Source: Parus major (taxonomy: Eukaryota > Chordata > Aves > Passeriformes > Paridae). Taken from it: a stretch of 64,000 bases of DNA. The position numbers and the translations under genes were made by a program. The first letter of the stretch is position 1. The number at the start of each line of letters is the position of its first letter. The notes under the pieces were generated by a model. That model was not told the DNA's origin, made no database searches, and was given only the letters and a program-made list of their open reading frames with translations. Shown here one piece after another: positions 38,653 to 51,200 of this stretch. The stretch is from contig NC_031773.1 of NCBI RefSeq assembly GCF_001522545.3, positions 38,321,188 to 38,385,187 on the forward strand, read 5' to 3'.

Positions 38653-41094
38653 CTGAAGGGAATTCAGACTATTACAAGTCTCCTTTAATAGAATAAACAT
38701 CACTTAAATGAAGAAGTGCACACAAATAAGTAAAAAAATGAGCTCTGTCCCTTCCATACTGTAATCCCACTCTACAGCAAGTGAAACACTGATTATTATG
38801 ACCTGATGTGGACAGAAGAGAGGTCCATAAAGCAATGTCAGCTTAGAACCAATACTCAGCATCCAGGCAGGACTACCATCTTGTTAATATGTGGGCAAGA
38901 CCTTACTGAAGCTGATATGTTATCTGGGCAAAATCTGCTGCATTGTTACAAATTTCCCCTGTTCAAACCTAAGGGGAGTGAGAACAGTGGATGGATGCCA
39001 GTATGTTGAAAACGTTAAACTAACACATGTGAAATTGGAAAATTGTATTGCTCTTTAGTAAAAAGCAGACTAGTAGTGGTACAGCAGAGTGTGGCAAAAT
39101 CCAAAACAGTTGCATGAGGTATAGACTGCCTTGGGAAGCTAATTTAATCTTAATATGAGCCATAGACATCTGTCAAGCCAGTAACATTGGAAACAGATGC
39201 GAGCTCTAAGAAGTCCTCTGTAGGATGAACAGCTGGCCTACGTGACATTACTCCAAACACACAAAATGGAAAGAAAAAGGTAATCAGATAAATGAAACAG
39301 ATTAGGAACAAGGAGAATTCTTGTTTCCTGACAGCCGAGAAAAGCATAGACTTGAGGCAAAGAAGATAAAATGGAAATAAAATTCAATGGGAAGTAAGGC
39401 TTTCATTAACACCAAGAGTATTTCTCCTCCAGCAGAAATGTTAAGGCAAGCCTCACATAAAAGTATGGTTTTTAAGATGTTTTTTAAAATGGATACCCTG
39501 GTGAGGCTCAGAATAGGTCTATAAAACCTACATTAAACAAAACACATACAGTATCCTGAAGCGTTTTTCGTATAGTCGAGTGAAAAAACAGACAAAGTAT
39601 TGAATAGAATAGGGTGGCTTGGGAACCAAATCCCAAGGGTGTATTAAAAATCCCTTATTTGGAGCTCCTTGTGTCTAATTTACTAAATTTCCATCCCATG
39701 CTGATTATGTTTACTTCCATAGATTCATATAAGCTGAGATTTTCTTTTTTTAAGGTCTTTTAGAGAAAACAGAATATCAATCTTCATGCTCTGAATGGAC
39801 CATGAAATTTCTTTGATTTCTTCTACATTTTACTTCTAATTGAGTTATGAACCAGACATACAAACAAGCCAAACACCAGGATGTACTATTCAATTTTTAA
39901 AATACTCAATTTTACTAATTTGTTTCAAAAGCTAAGGCTGGAATCCAAAGCCTTTGCAACACCATCAATTCAGGAGACATGAAAGTTTCATGATATATCC
40001 TCATTTACTTTTTTCCTGACCTTAATTACACTAACCCTTTTTTCCTGCACACATTCTTAGTTTATTTACTTTGAAGTTGCCTGCTAGTCTTTCAGTCACT
40101 AGTTTATGTGCATAAAACCTTGCCTGTTTATTCCACTTGTTTATGCTAATAATGGGTATGGCTTTGCCCCTTTGAAAAATATTTCTGGCATTTCGTAACT
40201 TTTAAGTGTTTTATTCTCTACTCTTACTAACCTTCTTTTAAGACAGGGTTCCACATGTAATTGTTATAGTCATCAACAGGAATTCATGTTAGCAATTTTG
40301 GGACCACCACAGTACTACTGCACAGGAATAATTCTGCTGGGTTGCAGAAGGATGTAATATTAAAGCATTAAGTCCTTGCTTCTATAGTTGACTGCTCCTG
40401 AAGGATTTTACAATTGCATATTTGCATGGACATCTGCACTGGGATGTCACCCTATAACATTGTTACCGTGAACTCCTAAAAACCCAAGGGATTTTGGCAG
40501 AAAAACTGTCAGCTATTTTCTACAATGCGGTGTATAAATGCTAGCTAAAATAAAAGCAAATATTTTTTTCCATAGACCTAAAACCTTTAAACTGGAGTTT
40601 TCATGCTCTTAAAGAACATTTGTTTGGTCTGTTACTTTAAATTTTTTGAAGACAAACCAAAAAATCATATGGCATACCAATGGGAATACTCTCTGTTGAA
40701 ACTAAATTAAGATTGAAAGCGTGTTTTTGTAATTAATAGGTTAAAGAATATGACAGATATGTTGTAACTACATGAAAGGTAGCATTAGGAATCCCCAAAT
40801 CTCAGAAGTAAAATTACTCTTAAGTGCACAGTTGTTACTTACTCTGACATGGATTAACATCATCGTGGGGAGAATATTTCTAAGCTCCGCTGTTTCATTA
40901 AGTTAATTTAATCTGTTTCATAACTATCTACAACAGACGTGAATAATTGATTGCAGATATTATATCCTGTCATTACACGGAATATTTATGGAACTCAGAT
41001 GCTTTATCAAGCATTGATATGACTTCTTCCTTGCAAAAATTCTGGGTTTAGATTTAGAAATACATTTATTAAGAACTTTTGATGGAGAGTGGTC
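38653..41094. other. AT-rich noncoding stretch, no recognised gene
   Basis: No gene or transposon can be named. A 65-codon frame at 39150-39347 (-) has a hydrophobic start and an ordinary-looking second half ending at TAA. It has no clear splice boundaries and is left uncalled. Confidence 0.55.
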
Positions 41095-41267
41095 CAGTGC
41101 CAGCACCAGAGGCCATGGGCACAAAACAAAACATGAGAGGTTCCCTCTAAACATTGGGAAACACTTTTTACTGAGAGGTGTGACTGAGAGCTGGCATAGG
41201 CTGCCCTGAGCAGTTGTGCAGTCTCAATCCTTGGAGATATTCAAAAACCATCTGAACATTGTCCTGG
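41095..41267 (+). mobile_element. CR1 LINE internal 3'-region fragment, forward
   Basis: The segment reads CACCAGAGGCCATGGGCACA, GAGAGGTTCCCTCTAAACAT, GGAAACACTTTTTACTGAGA, GGCATAGGCTGCCCTGAGCA and CCTTGGAGATATTCAAAA. This is the recognisable stretch near the end of CR1, just before the terminal region, in forward orientation. It stops at GTCCTGG without the final consensus or the ATTCTATG-type tail. The copy has therefore lost its 3' end by later deletion or rearrangement, unlike normal 5'-truncated copies. No coding capacity remains. Confidence 0.85.
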
Positions 41268-42944
41268 AAAAAATGTTACGACTTTTATGATTCAGTTCAG
41301 TTCTGGTCATTGTAACTCAGAAATAATAGTAATTTAAATTCTGAAAAAGGGAAAAATAACAAAAGAAAGTGGTAATGTGTTTATATTTTCATATAGTACA
41401 GGAACTGAGTTCTCTGGCGCCTATTTACATGATGCAGAGGGCATTGTTCCCTGAAGTATAAATTCAGGCTCAGGACATTTACTGCAACTGTTGTAGCCTT
41501 AAGTAAACTAAATAACAAGACAGCAAAGAACCCAGATGAGCTGTGTGGCTGATCCTTTCCTTCAGATCACTTTGGTCTCTTGTCCCATACTGCTATTTAT
41601 GTCAGCTTTGTCTTACAAGCAATAAAAGTAATTGTAGCTAAGTGTTTGATCTAAAGTGTGTTAGTGACATTGGATTGTTCTGGTTACCTGCCCCTGCAGT
41701 GTTAATTTAGGACACAACACAGCAAGAACTAAGGATAAACACAGTATTTTAGCTCTATGAGCTGTAACATGGCATCTTTCCAAAACCTCTATGCTCTTCC
41801 TGTGGTTACACAACAGCTGGTATACCTGAGTTGCCCATATTACCTGACTGCTGATTAATTTCAATCTTTGTTACAGTCTAAAGATAGGTACCCAAATACT
41901 CTGCTGAGAGTCAAATGCCATCTTAACATTCATCCACTTGGTTGCATTTCTTTAACAAAATATGCAGAACTCGGGTTATGTACGTGATAATCCATGGACG
42001 AGTAAAACCGATAACATTTCATCTTCAGATGAGTGAAGATGGACCTGGGCTTGACTAGGCCCTGGATGAAAGAATACATGGGAATTCTCCATTAAATCAT
42101 TGTAAGAATACTTAAGAATATCCTAAAGTGTGAAAATCATTGGGGTACAGTAAGTGTGGTACACATGTGTACAATGAAACATGCAGCAGCTGAAGTAAAT
42201 TGACAGAAAAACACCAGTGGAGAAGGTACCACAATCCACTAGAAAATTTCTTGTCCTTCAGACAATTAGAACTAGAAAAATAATGAAATTAATATTCTCA
42301 AAATCATTCCTTCATCTTTAAAAATAAGCACCCTTTAAAGAGAGATCCTTAGTAAAAATAAAAGTGTATAATAAAAAATAAAGTTGTATAAAATAAATAA
42401 CACTATATTTCTTGTATATCATCAATCATATAGGTGATGTAAATTTATTATTAAATCAGAATAAATTTAATTTACAAATTCACTGTATGGTTCATTGCAT
42501 ATTCTCTGTCTACATCTTACTGATATGATTATTTCACTTGCAAGTTAACAAATAAAAGAGAATTTCTTGAGAATCTACAAAATGGAAAGCTCTCTTGAGA
42601 TACAACCATTTGGAACAGTTGGATAAATGTATTTTTTCATTTAAAGTGTGCCTGTATGTTTGACCTTTAACTGACTGATGCTTAAATATTGAATTAAAAA
42701 CATAAAGGACAAAATTTTCTCAGCTCAGTGCAGTGTACACTGACAAGAATGACTGGGGTTTTTTATTTCCACATAGCAGAATACAACCCAGCATCACTGG
42801 CAAGATCCTCATCTGACCTCAAAGAGAAAAATGGTGCCTTTTAATTAAAAACATATATGTAGAATAAGAAAAAATATTGGTAAGTCTGACTCATTGTTTC
42901 CTTTCACAGTTTGTTTTTATATGAGTTTTATAGTCTGCTTTATG

Positions 42945-42965
42945 AAACCAGCTTTAAGCTGGTTT
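42945..42965. repeat. Perfect 10-bp inverted repeat around a single base
   Basis: AAACCAGCTT (42945-42954) and AAGCTGGTTT (42956-42965) are exact reverse complements around the central T at 42955. A further partial direct copy (TATGAACCCCAGCTT) follows immediately. Confidence 0.9.
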
Positions 42966-43126
42966 TATGAACCCCAGCTTGAGCTTATCTGCACTTCAGC
43001 CAGTGCTCTATAGGGACACATTAATGTGAAAAGGGCAGGTAGTCCTGGGTGCCAAACCCACTTCCCCCTCCTGTTTGGATTGAAGGAGTCATGCTTCCTT
43101 TTCTTCTTCTTCTGGCTCAACAAAGC

Positions 43127-43159
43127 TTTTTTATTTTTTTTTTTTATTTTTTTTTTTTA
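43127..43159. repeat. T-rich homopolymer tract
   Basis: Runs of T broken by single A residues, about 33 bases. It explains the Phe-rich overlapping frames at 43026-43270, which are not genes. Confidence 0.9.
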
Positions 43160-44820
43160 TGTGAGACTTTGCATGAGGAGGCTCAAGCAACCTTATCCTG
43201 CCTGGTTCACCTGCTGGTTATGGCACTTTATCAGAAGTGGAAAATAAGAATCCAAATTCCTGAAGTTTAGAAGTGATAAAATCTAAACTTCCTTTTAGTG
43301 CATCTTAGTGCATACTGCTGCAGCCTCAAGAGCACAGTAATTATAGACAAGAAATAAAAAGAATGAGATGAGCCTGTTCGCTGGTCCTTCCCACGAGGCT
43401 CCTATGCTACTCATATTTGCAGAACTGCAGTTTTGCTCTGACTCCTGGGCCTTATTTACTAGATTAACAGAGCCAGAGAAAAGCTGCACAAGGGCTCTGG
43501 AGATGCAAATGGGGGGCACAATGTAGCAGGGGAAGGAGGGGGGATGAAAAGGGCACATAAGACCCCTGCCAGGAGAAGTGCCCACCAGCAAAAACCCAGC
43601 CTCCAGCTATGTGCCCAGGGAGAGCTGTGGAGGGAAGGACAGGGAGGAAAGCAAGCTCAGCACCCTCCTCCCTCCCACTCCCATTAATATCAGGATATTT
43701 TTGTGCCCACAGCTGTGTTACTATACTTGCACTTTCTTGTGTTGCGTCTAGGGAGAGGCGCATCTCCTGGGATGTGGGAAATTTGTCATGTACAATTAGC
43801 AGAATCATCAAAAGCTAAAGTGTCCTGATTTGGAAAATGACAAAAATTAATCTACCTGGTTTTGGAAAAGTAAAGTGAATCAAATGTCATACATATAATT
43901 TTTGGTCAAATTATTTTAACTAGACCTTAGCTCTGAAAGTTACTCCTTTATACAAATTTTTCCTTGGACTTAAAGACGAGCCTTGTGCTTCTGTTTCAAC
44001 CCAGGATTGAATGACGTCTTCCAAATTCCACCTTTATCCTTCATCATTATTTTCCACTTACTCGGAAGGTCCATAATGTGTTTTAAGTATCACACCAGTA
44101 AAGATTTGAATACCAGTATATGCAACTTTAAGTATAAAAATAGCAATTGTGAAAAAGTATATTAATATATCCAGATTGTTTTATAGTACCACGGAGTGTA
44201 CACCATTACAAGTTGTGGGTTCTCAGTCTCTTGTCCTAAATATGAATTGCCATCATATTGGTTACAAACCACAAGCCAGTAATTCAAGAATACAGGCTTT
44301 TTGGGAGAGAAGTAAATTGATAATTATTATACATATAATTTGTTATTTAAAGGTTCAAGCACATGTGAAGGTATAAGCACAGTTTATAGACTTGTTAATG
44401 TAAGGAGCACTCATGGGTATACTTAGTACTCATAGTTGTGCTATTAAATTTCTAAATTAAGGACCTTGGTGATTGTTTTCATTAAAAAAGTGCTTGTTTG
44501 CAGCTGTCACCAGGCTCCCTTCATAAATCTGTCTTGGATTATTTATAGGTTTCCAGCTTTTTAATTCTGCTGTACAACTAATAGTAATTTTCATACAGTT
44601 ATCAAGACCGTAGGTCTCAGGAAAATAAATAACCTTGGAGGAAAGTAACCAGAAACCTTAAACATTCAACCACTGTTTAGACGCTTTGATATAGGCAGAA
44701 AAAAGGCAGAAAATGAGAATTATGCCACATACAAATGAAGGTAAATACAAGTATACAGATTATGCTCATGCATATACATTCATAGTAAGGTTCATGTACT
44801 ATTCATGCAAAAATATAAAT

Positions 44821-44880
44821 TCTAAAACCTAAAGTACTGGATTCTGTCATTCTAAAACCTAAAGTACTGGATTCAGTGAT
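44821..44880. repeat. Tandem duplication of a 30-base unit (two copies)
   Basis: TCTAAAACCTAAAGTACTGG followed by ATTCTGTCAT is repeated directly as the same 20 bases followed by ATTCAGTGAT. The two units match at 28 of 30 positions. It is a two-copy minisatellite-like duplication and probably recent. Confidence 0.95.
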
Positions 44881-47800
44881 ATAATGAACTGTTGTTATTG
44901 CACATTCTTGCATTTAACTATACAGAACCATTTTAATGGCAAAACGAAAAACATTTATCTGTGGAAGAGGGTGAAAACTGTTACTACAGTGAAACAACCC
45001 CAATGTGAATGGAATGGCTCATTTTCTGTATGATAACATCCTTTGTCTTCCGTTGAACAAATCTTCTGTTCATGGTTGACCCATTTTTGACAGAATTTCA
45101 CATCACAGAATATCTGAAATGGCTACAGCCCTGAAAGGCATTTTAACTATAAAATCTGCCTCATGAGACATTTCCACAGTACTATAAAAATAAGAAAGAA
45201 TTAAGTAAGCAGCACAAAGACTAATGCTTGTCATTTAGCTACAAGACATACCTTACAGAATTCAGGATCTTGAATTCAACAAATGTTGTTTAGTTTCTGT
45301 CAGAGAGAGGAATAGGTTTTCTACCACATCTAGGACCACTTTTATATTTTACATGTAAACATGATTGGAAAAAACATTCTGAAGAGCAATTCATTGCACT
45401 GAAGTGCAGCTAACAGCATAAAAATATACCATTACATTTTTTTCAAGGACAATATTCATTGTTATCTTCCAGAAAATGCTAAATTCAATAAGAATCTTGT
45501 CAAGGCTCTGTTCTTCTGAATGTGTTCCAATATTTGCTTTACACAAATGCTATGCCAAGTAAAAGCAACCTGTCAAACAAAGAGCATCACACAGGAATAA
45601 GCAGGCCTTTCATTTTCTGCCTAGTACTGCATCTGCATTTTGCTAACCTGTCTTTAGTTCAGCCAGGTTCCCTTTTTGACTCCTTTCTAAAGCAAATTGG
45701 CTCAACTCTAGGTTTTCTGTTAAGGATGTTTTAAGATGTTATTACTTCAAGCTGGATTTTACTTTTTTTTATTACTAAAATGAGAACAAGCACTGGAGCA
45801 TTTAATAATCTATCCTCTATTTACAAATCTTTCAACTTGCATTATCCCTTTCTGAAATATAGAGAAAACATAGACTCTCGATACTAATAAAAATTTTACA
45901 TCACTATTAGTTTGATGTTAAAAAACCTTTCTTTACTCCGTTTCCCTTTTTAACTGTATTAGTCCTGCCTGGGTAACTAATTTAAAAATATCTTTGAAGT
46001 GTGAATATAATATTGCTTCATATTAGTTAAACATTTTCAATATCTAAAAGTGACTCAAAACATTAATCCTGTAATACGTTCACTTCTGTGATCTTTTAAT
46101 GTGAGAAGCTGATGTGTTTAATCCCTGTGAACCAAAATGAGCAATTATCTAAAGCTTTGCTTGTACTTTTTGCAAACCATAAAAATAGATTTAATGTAAA
46201 CATGGGGAAACTTCTGATTTTGGTTACTAATTACTCATTATGTTAATAAGAAACACTTGAGAAGTAGCCCAGCTCCTCCACCCCAACCTACACTTGAAAG
46301 CAATGAAAAAAAATTGTAATAATTTTATAAATTGTTTGAAACCATGTTTGTGATATATGCTTCTCAAACTGAAGTGTGAATTGACAGTATTCTGATTTAA
46401 ATGAATGACTCATCATTTCTTATAGCTGCCAATAGTTTGAAGTATGTTTTGAGTAAACAGGGTTTAATCAAACACGTTGAAGTAAAGGCTGAAACCAGAA
46501 TAATTATGATTAAATAAGATAAAATTCTGTAAGTTTTCAGTCTGGAGGGAAAATAATGAGATCCTTTTTGGCAAATACAATTTTTCTATAGTGACACAAA
46601 ATGTATTTCAGTTTCATGAAGATATTTAGAGATCTTAATTCAAAATATCAGCACCACCTCTCAGAAGAGTCGTTGTTTATCCATGAAGAGCTTAGCCTAG
46701 GATTGTAAACTACAACTGTCTTTAACAAATTGCTTGTGACCAGTTTTTCTAAGTTGTGTCAGTTGTCATTTTGGAAGGAATGGTGACAGCAGATGAGCGA
46801 AGGCTTTTGGTCAGACCTGATCTATACCTGAAGGGCAGTGACTGCAATACAATTTTCTTAGCCTATCCTGGGCTGTTGCCATTAGATATTCCCCCTCATT
46901 TAGTAGCCTGTCAGCAAATCCGCCTAAAATACTAAAATCCAGCAAGTCCTGGGTGAAGAAAAGTTCCCTGTCCTTGAGCTTTGTGGTTTGAAGTCCAAGA
47001 TCTCTTCATTTTTGTCTGGTGATTAAAAGAGTGAAACTAATGGTATCATCTTATCAGTTTTTAGAATTTTTAAAATGCATATCAGAGGGAAATGAAGCAA
47101 AAGCTATCCAGACACTTAAAACAAATTCTGGCAGTGTTTTGTATCAGTTCTGTACCATAATATAACTACTGCAGATGCAGAGCAAAATGCAAAATAAATA
47201 TTGACTATAACTTAATACCATAACTTTCTGAGCAAGCATTGAATTTTGGATGAAATTTGTTCCCATCTAAATTTATTGGACTTTTAAATTTCTTTATAAA
47301 ATGCTAACATGGAATTAATCTTCCATAATAATAATAATCTGAAAATATAATTATTAAAAACCATGGTATGTCTAGGTTTTCCAGTCTCCTACATAGTAAA
47401 TGGAGAGGAATAAGCACTTTTGAGGAAAAATCATCCTGTCCTAAGATATGTAAGACATTACTTCATGTCTTTCTGCTTCACTGCAACATTTTTTTTTCCT
47501 ATTTTACAAACTACTGGAAAACTAATTGAAGCAATTTTGGCTTGGTGAAGCATGAGCATCCTACAACATGTTTTGAAATTCTGTTTTAATGGCCATATAC
47601 CTATTATTTGTATTAAATGCAATGAAATTTGAAATCATCTTAAGAGATCCTTCAGTGATGTCTTTGAGACTATGACCCAGAAGAGTATTCTTGAAAAGAT
47701 TGCATTTTGCAGTATGTCACATGAAAAATGAAAGATTCGCCATGCTAATGGAGATGGTCCAATGAAGAATGCATTTGACTAATCATAATTCAGGAATCTA

Positions 47801-48226
47801 ATTACTTATGGGCACACGAGTGAAAGTGGAAGAGTCAGTAATGCAAATAGTCTTCAGGTACTGGGATGGCTTGTCAAATGTTAAATGACTGGAAATTTAC
47901 CTTCTTCACAGATCAGAAGCAAGTCTAAAAACATAGGAACCATGTCATTAGCAACTTTGAAATAATATTTCCAATGTAACTTCTGTCCCCACAGTACTTT
48001 AAAAAATACAGCAAAAACTTTGCCAGTGGTGTGAATTGGTTTCTGTGTGCCTGTTAATGTATGGATATCCTTCATACTCATCTTTCAAGGCCAGCCATCT
48101 CTTTTTTTTGTTTTCTTTGAGGGGAGAGGAGAGCACAAGACTGCAATTCATGGATCCCATGAACTCTTATTTGGCTACATTTGTCTACACACAAAGTAAA
48201 ATTTCTCCATAACTTATGTCAAGATT

Positions 48227-48243
48227 AAAAAAAAAAAAAAAAA
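48227..48243. repeat. Poly-A tract
   Basis: About seventeen consecutive A after CAAGATT. No recognisable retroposon body lies upstream. Confidence 0.85.
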
Positions 48244-51200
48244 TAGAAATCTTCCTGCTGCAAACTTTTCTGATATTACAAAAAAAAATGACAGCAGTGA
48301 TGGGGATTTATTTGAATTCTGTAGGATTATAAAAAAGCAGAAATTTTGAAAAAAATGAAAATCACATCTAACAGCTTCTTATATAGCTGTTACTTAATTT
48401 CAATGCAGTCTAAGACCTATCAATGCTGAAATTTTTTTAACATGTCTGCAGAAATAGCTGAAGGGACTGCTCCAACATAGCTGAAGTAAATACTAATGGA
48501 AATTATGAAAGTTCTCTGATCTTTAAAGATCTGATGTAAGTTGCTTGTAAGTTCAATAGTCATTGACAATTTCAGGTAAAGATTTAGCTTTCATTAACAT
48601 AGCTGAAATAGTCAGGACCTTATTACTATGTCTGGGAATATTCTCTGAAAGGATAGTGAAGCTATCTAGAAGTCACGAGCAGATAAAGCCTTATCACAAT
48701 TAACCAGTTCAATCAGTTCCAGCCATTCCTTCTTCATATTAACCCAACAACACTCCAGTAAGTTCTGACATAGAAGATAGAGTAATATAGAGCTACATTC
48801 CTGGTACAAACTCATTAATACTTTTTTATTTAACTTCTAAAACAATGTAGTTATTAATTTTTTCAATACAGCTATATGCAATTTTTATATTAGATATGAT
48901 GTATGCACATATGTATGCAATGTCTATACAATTTGACACAGCATTAAAATTTAATTATTAAATTCATATTAAACATGTTCAGTAAAATAAAGGAAATATT
49001 ATTCTGAAATATGAATCCTGCATGAAAAAGAAATCATTAAATATTTGAGGTATGAGGAAATGATTGTTTTGGTTAGTGCCAAAATTCACAGAGGTATAAC
49101 CTTCTCAACATTTCCAGGTAGACCCTGGAAAGCTTCATAGCAGAAGTGATAGGAAGTTTGAAGTTTCACAGTGCTACTGAGAAGTGGAAACCTCAAAAAC
49201 CTGGTGGATAAAACTAACATTTTAGCACTTCAGCCTTGTTCCATGTAGAAGACTTCCAATTCAGGGAAATCAGTAGGTTGAAGATAATTCCTTCCCAGAG
49301 ACAGATACTAACAATACTCTGTTGAAATGGTCAAATTTTCTGATCCTCCTGTACTTAAATGAAAAATACTTATGACAATTTTATTAAGCTACAGATTTCT
49401 GTGTAAAATTCATCCCCTTGTCTATTTTAAGTAAGATAGAATAAGTTAATTTCAGAAATCCTTTAAGTGCCTATTTTGATTTAGATTATTTTGTGATTTG
49501 TAAAACATTGAGCTACAGTGAGATGTGTTTAGGATCATTTATTCAATATCTTTTTTTTGACACATGGAATAATCTTTTTGGTCACAGAAACCAAAGAAAA
49601 TTATTGCTTATTTTTTTATAATACACATCAACACATAAACCAAGTAATATTCTATTATAAGGAATAACAGCAGATTTTTTGAAGTCATGTATCTTTTGTT
49701 TCTATTTTTAGATGTAGTGTATAGCAAAACAGTAAGCCTGTTAAGTAGATTATTGTAAGTATGTACAAGCTCAAATAACACCACAATTCATTGACAAATA
49801 TACAGTTGTGCACACTGGTAAGTTATACTGCACATTTATTCTGAAGTATGCCCCAGTGTATATACCTACTGATATGAAAAGAAACCTTGTATTATTAAAA
49901 GGTATAAAATAATATTTTAACATGTTTTGGAGGCTAAATATATCATCATTAGTACAAGAAATTACAAATGTACATCTCTATATATGCTTCTGAGCTGGCA
50001 TCCTCCCTGTGATTTATATCATCACTCCTTCCTAATTTTGCAGTCACACAGGCATAGGGTAAGTATGCACACATATGTGTGTGATACACACATAAATGAA
50101 ATTGTAGACCATGAGTTCTTAATATATACAGATAGCAAATATGTACAATATATTTTAAAGGAAATCTCAGATGAATCACAGCAGGATCTAAATGTTCATC
50201 ATTTTGTAAACTTGTAAATGTCACCAATAGCATAAAGTTACCGAGGACTACAAAGCACCAACAGTGAAGCTGGTAGGAGGCTACCCTAAACTGTACATTG
50301 TGACAGCCAAGGGACCTGCAGATAGGACAGAAAAGTTGTCTTTTGATACAATTAACTTAGAGTAAAGACCAGAGAGCTCTCTGTCACACTATCATCATCT
50401 GCTCTCCCTGACGAGAGCCTCCTAATAGATTTTATGTCCCATGAAAAGCCTGAGTCCATTGTTTTTCCCAGAATATGTATTTGCTCCATACACTAATAAT
50501 TTCTGTAATTCTGGTACATAAGATGAATAGGAAAATATAGGTAATATTATAATGAGAAACTATTTTCAGAGTCTATAAAAAGACAGTTTAGTATTTTATA
50601 ACTACAGTTTTGGGTTCGGTCAATTTCTATACAGGAAAAAGGCTTTTTCTTTTGAAAATCGCTTCCTAAATCTTTCTACATCTTAAGCTTTACAACATTT
50701 ATGCAGAGAGATATATATTCAGCTAAAAATATGCCAAAGAGAAGCCTTTAGCTATATCTGAACTCAGTACAATTGCATATGAATTTTATTGATAGCACAG
50801 CAATGCTGGTTGAGCAGTAAAGCTGCTAAGGAAACAGTACATTTATTGACAATTTATTTTCTGAGCTTCTGATGGGGTGTGAAGGATGAATATTTCCAGT
50901 TTGTTGACAAAACCACTATGTCTGACGCTGGAAAGTAAATAGAATGTAGGAGTTTCAGTAACAAATATGAAGTCAGGTAGACCAAGACTTACCGTCTATT
51001 ATGGGAGAAGGTAGTATCATCTATTTGCTAACAATTGTGTTTATATTATTCTACATCTCTTCCAATCCTTACCGTGATGCCTACTCATCATATTTCAGTA
51101 TGATCATATACACAGTGCATCTTGGATTAACTATAACAACACACACAGGAAATACAGTCCTCCTTGCTTTCAATCACAGCTACACACAAGCTTTTAAAAA

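Noticed and set aside
43464..43811. 115-codon minus-strand frame
   Set aside because: It lies in a GC-richer patch with overlapping frames on the other strand, reads Leu/Pro/His/Ser-rich at its end and has no recognised domain.
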